Below are positions 62,716 to 64,000 of a stretch of 64,000 bases of DNA, piece after piece. The stretch is from Chaunax sp. Z400 (Eukaryota; Chordata; Actinopteri; Lophiiformes; Chaunacidae). The notes under the pieces are model-generated. The model made no database searches and was not told the DNA's origin. It was given only the letters and a program-made list of their open reading frames with translations. The stretch spans positions 3,997,408-4,061,407 of the forward strand of contig CM075192.1 in assembly GCA_037577475.1 (NCBI GenBank), in the 5' to 3' direction. The position numbers and the translations under genes are program-made. How positions within the stretch are numbered: position 1 is the first letter of the stretch; every line of letters starts with the position of its first letter.

Positions 62716-63925
62716 AGGCAGGCGGTCCAGCATATGACCTCAGCAGGGTCCTGCAGGAGGATTTACAGTAGGGGTGTGTTTAGTTTGGAACACTGAAGGC
62801 ATACGGCTGAACTGGATTATGTGCCTTTTGAAGTTTTCATTGGTACAAACTTCATCTTTGTACAAACTTCATCTCCATTCCTACGTCAGAGGTTCTTGTT
62901 TTGTTTCTTTGTTTTAACTCTGAGGACAGGTGGGCGCGTTTCTATTCATAGTCATGATAAAACATGATATTTCTACACCGTTTGGAGGAATCTGTCCACT
63001 CAACTCTTCAGCTTCTTTTCTTTTGCAAGATGGAACATGACTCTCAGCGACCTATAGGATTCTTGATAGCTCGATATGATAATGTGTTCATTATACCTTT
63101 ATATACTCTTTTTATTCTAATATAACGCTGCCTCTGTGAACCTCAGACTCGTGTGTTTTCAAAAGAGATTTGATCAGAATCAGAAATCAACGTTTCAGGT
63201 TTTGGGCCAAATGATCTCTTTAGACCGTCGTCTGGGACAAACCTGAGCCTCATGTACGCTGTACCGTAAATATAAAACACAGAGTATTACGATGTACGCA
63301 AACACGTTAAAGAGATGAATTTAAGAAAACATTTAAAAGTAGATCAAATGTCCTCAGATGCCAGACAAACAGGATTTAACAGTTAAGGCCATACGGTCCT
63401 TATTATCCATATATTCATGTGAATTCTAGTCCATATGGATGGAAATGTACTTTCAGACACCAGTACTGTCAACTAAGAGCATTTGAATCCATATATGTAT
63501 AGTGTTGTAATAAGTTAAAGCCACATGTTCAGACTGTAATTTATATACTGCAGATTGTTCTGTACCTGCCAAGACTTCAAATCTTAGATCTGAAAATATT
63601 AATGACCTTGTTTTATTTGATATTTTTAGCCTTCTCTTTTAGACTGTAAACAACTTATTTTAAGATTTCTTGAAAAATAAAATTATCTTGCTGCATGGAC
63701 AGATCATTTAACTAGTATTAAGATATTTCCTCCTCATATTCACTGTTTATTTCCTGTACTTTAGCTGTATTTAATATTTGAGGTTTTATGGAATAAACTG
63801 CAGCAGCAACAAGTCTGGAACAAAAACACTTCCTACAATAAAGCTTCAACATGTTTAGATGCTCTGAGCAACAAGAGTCATCTGGAAATGACATATGTAG
63901 GCTGCCTCAGATCCTTTTGTCTCTT
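62716..63925. other. Unassigned AT-rich sequence
   Basis: No gene or mobile element is recognised. A small direct duplication (GTACAAACTTCATCT) lies near 62852-62883. Confidence 0.4.
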
Positions 63926-64000
63926 CATGTAATCAATTCAATTTCAATTTATTTATATAGCGCAAAATCACAACAAAAGTTATATCAAGGCACTTTACAA
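63926..64000 (-). mobile_element. Retroposon 3' tail (ATTGA type), minus strand, cut by the window edge
   Basis: The reverse complement reads TTGTAAAGTGCCTTGATATA, TTTGTTGTGATTTTGCGCTA, TATAAATAAATTGAAATTG, the hallmark of a very common teleost retroposon tail. The element continues to the right of the window. It aligns by eye with the AAAGTGTATTGAAACAAC...GTTGTGATTTGGCACGATCC segment of the array A unit. Confidence 0.85.

Overview
This window looks like a repeat-dominated stretch of a teleost fish genome. The evidence is the set of mobile elements: a Rex3-type (RTE clade) LINE, an L2-type LINE, a Tx1-type LINE, a Tc1-type DNA transposon, a tRNA-derived SINE and several copies of the common teleost retroposon tail that ends in ATTGA-like repeats. 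There is no bacterial gene organisation. I identify everything from residues and motifs read in the sequence; no database search was run.

Layout. (1) 1-30352 is a satellite, array A, with a 464/465-bp unit in about 65 copies; it continues to the left of the window. About half of each unit resembles a degenerate copy of the teleost retroposon tail. (2) 30353-44805 is a second, unrelated satellite, array B, with a ~195-bp unit in about 74 copies, often paired as 390-bp dimers and locally as 780-bp blocks. The A/B junction is abrupt and mid-unit on both sides. The right end of array B decays, is interrupted by a damaged Rex3 element (44806-46930, itself carrying a nested 156-bp insertion), and resumes for one to two units to about 47200. 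(3) 47200-51553 holds a SINE with perfect 12-bp target-site duplications, a retroviral LTR/tRNA-Pro primer-site/leader remnant, a retroposon tail, two palindromes, a 30-bp minisatellite and a purine-strand 20/60-bp satellite. (4) 51554-53385 is the 3' part of a Tx1-type LINE on the minus strand, broken by one frameshift. (5) A Tc1 transposase relic (about 54572-55170, minus) lies just upstream of the only host protein-coding sequence I can support: a short terminal exon of a DNase I-family gene (55748-55813, plus) with a splice acceptor, a stop and a nearby polyadenylation signal. (6) 55910-64000 is mostly unassigned AT-rich DNA with an LTR-like repeat, a damaged L2-type LINE (58660-60015, minus), scattered CCAAT and CRE-like motifs, and at the right edge a minus-strand copy of the retroposon tail that also seems to underlie array A.

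The genes do not form a pathway. The coherent story is structural: two satellites of different origin fused side by side in a transposon-rich (possibly pericentromeric or otherwise heterochromatic) region, next to the 3' end of a DNase I-like gene whose other exons are not recognisable here. The long open frames across array A are a by-product of a 465-bp unit being divisible by three, and I do not call them genes.
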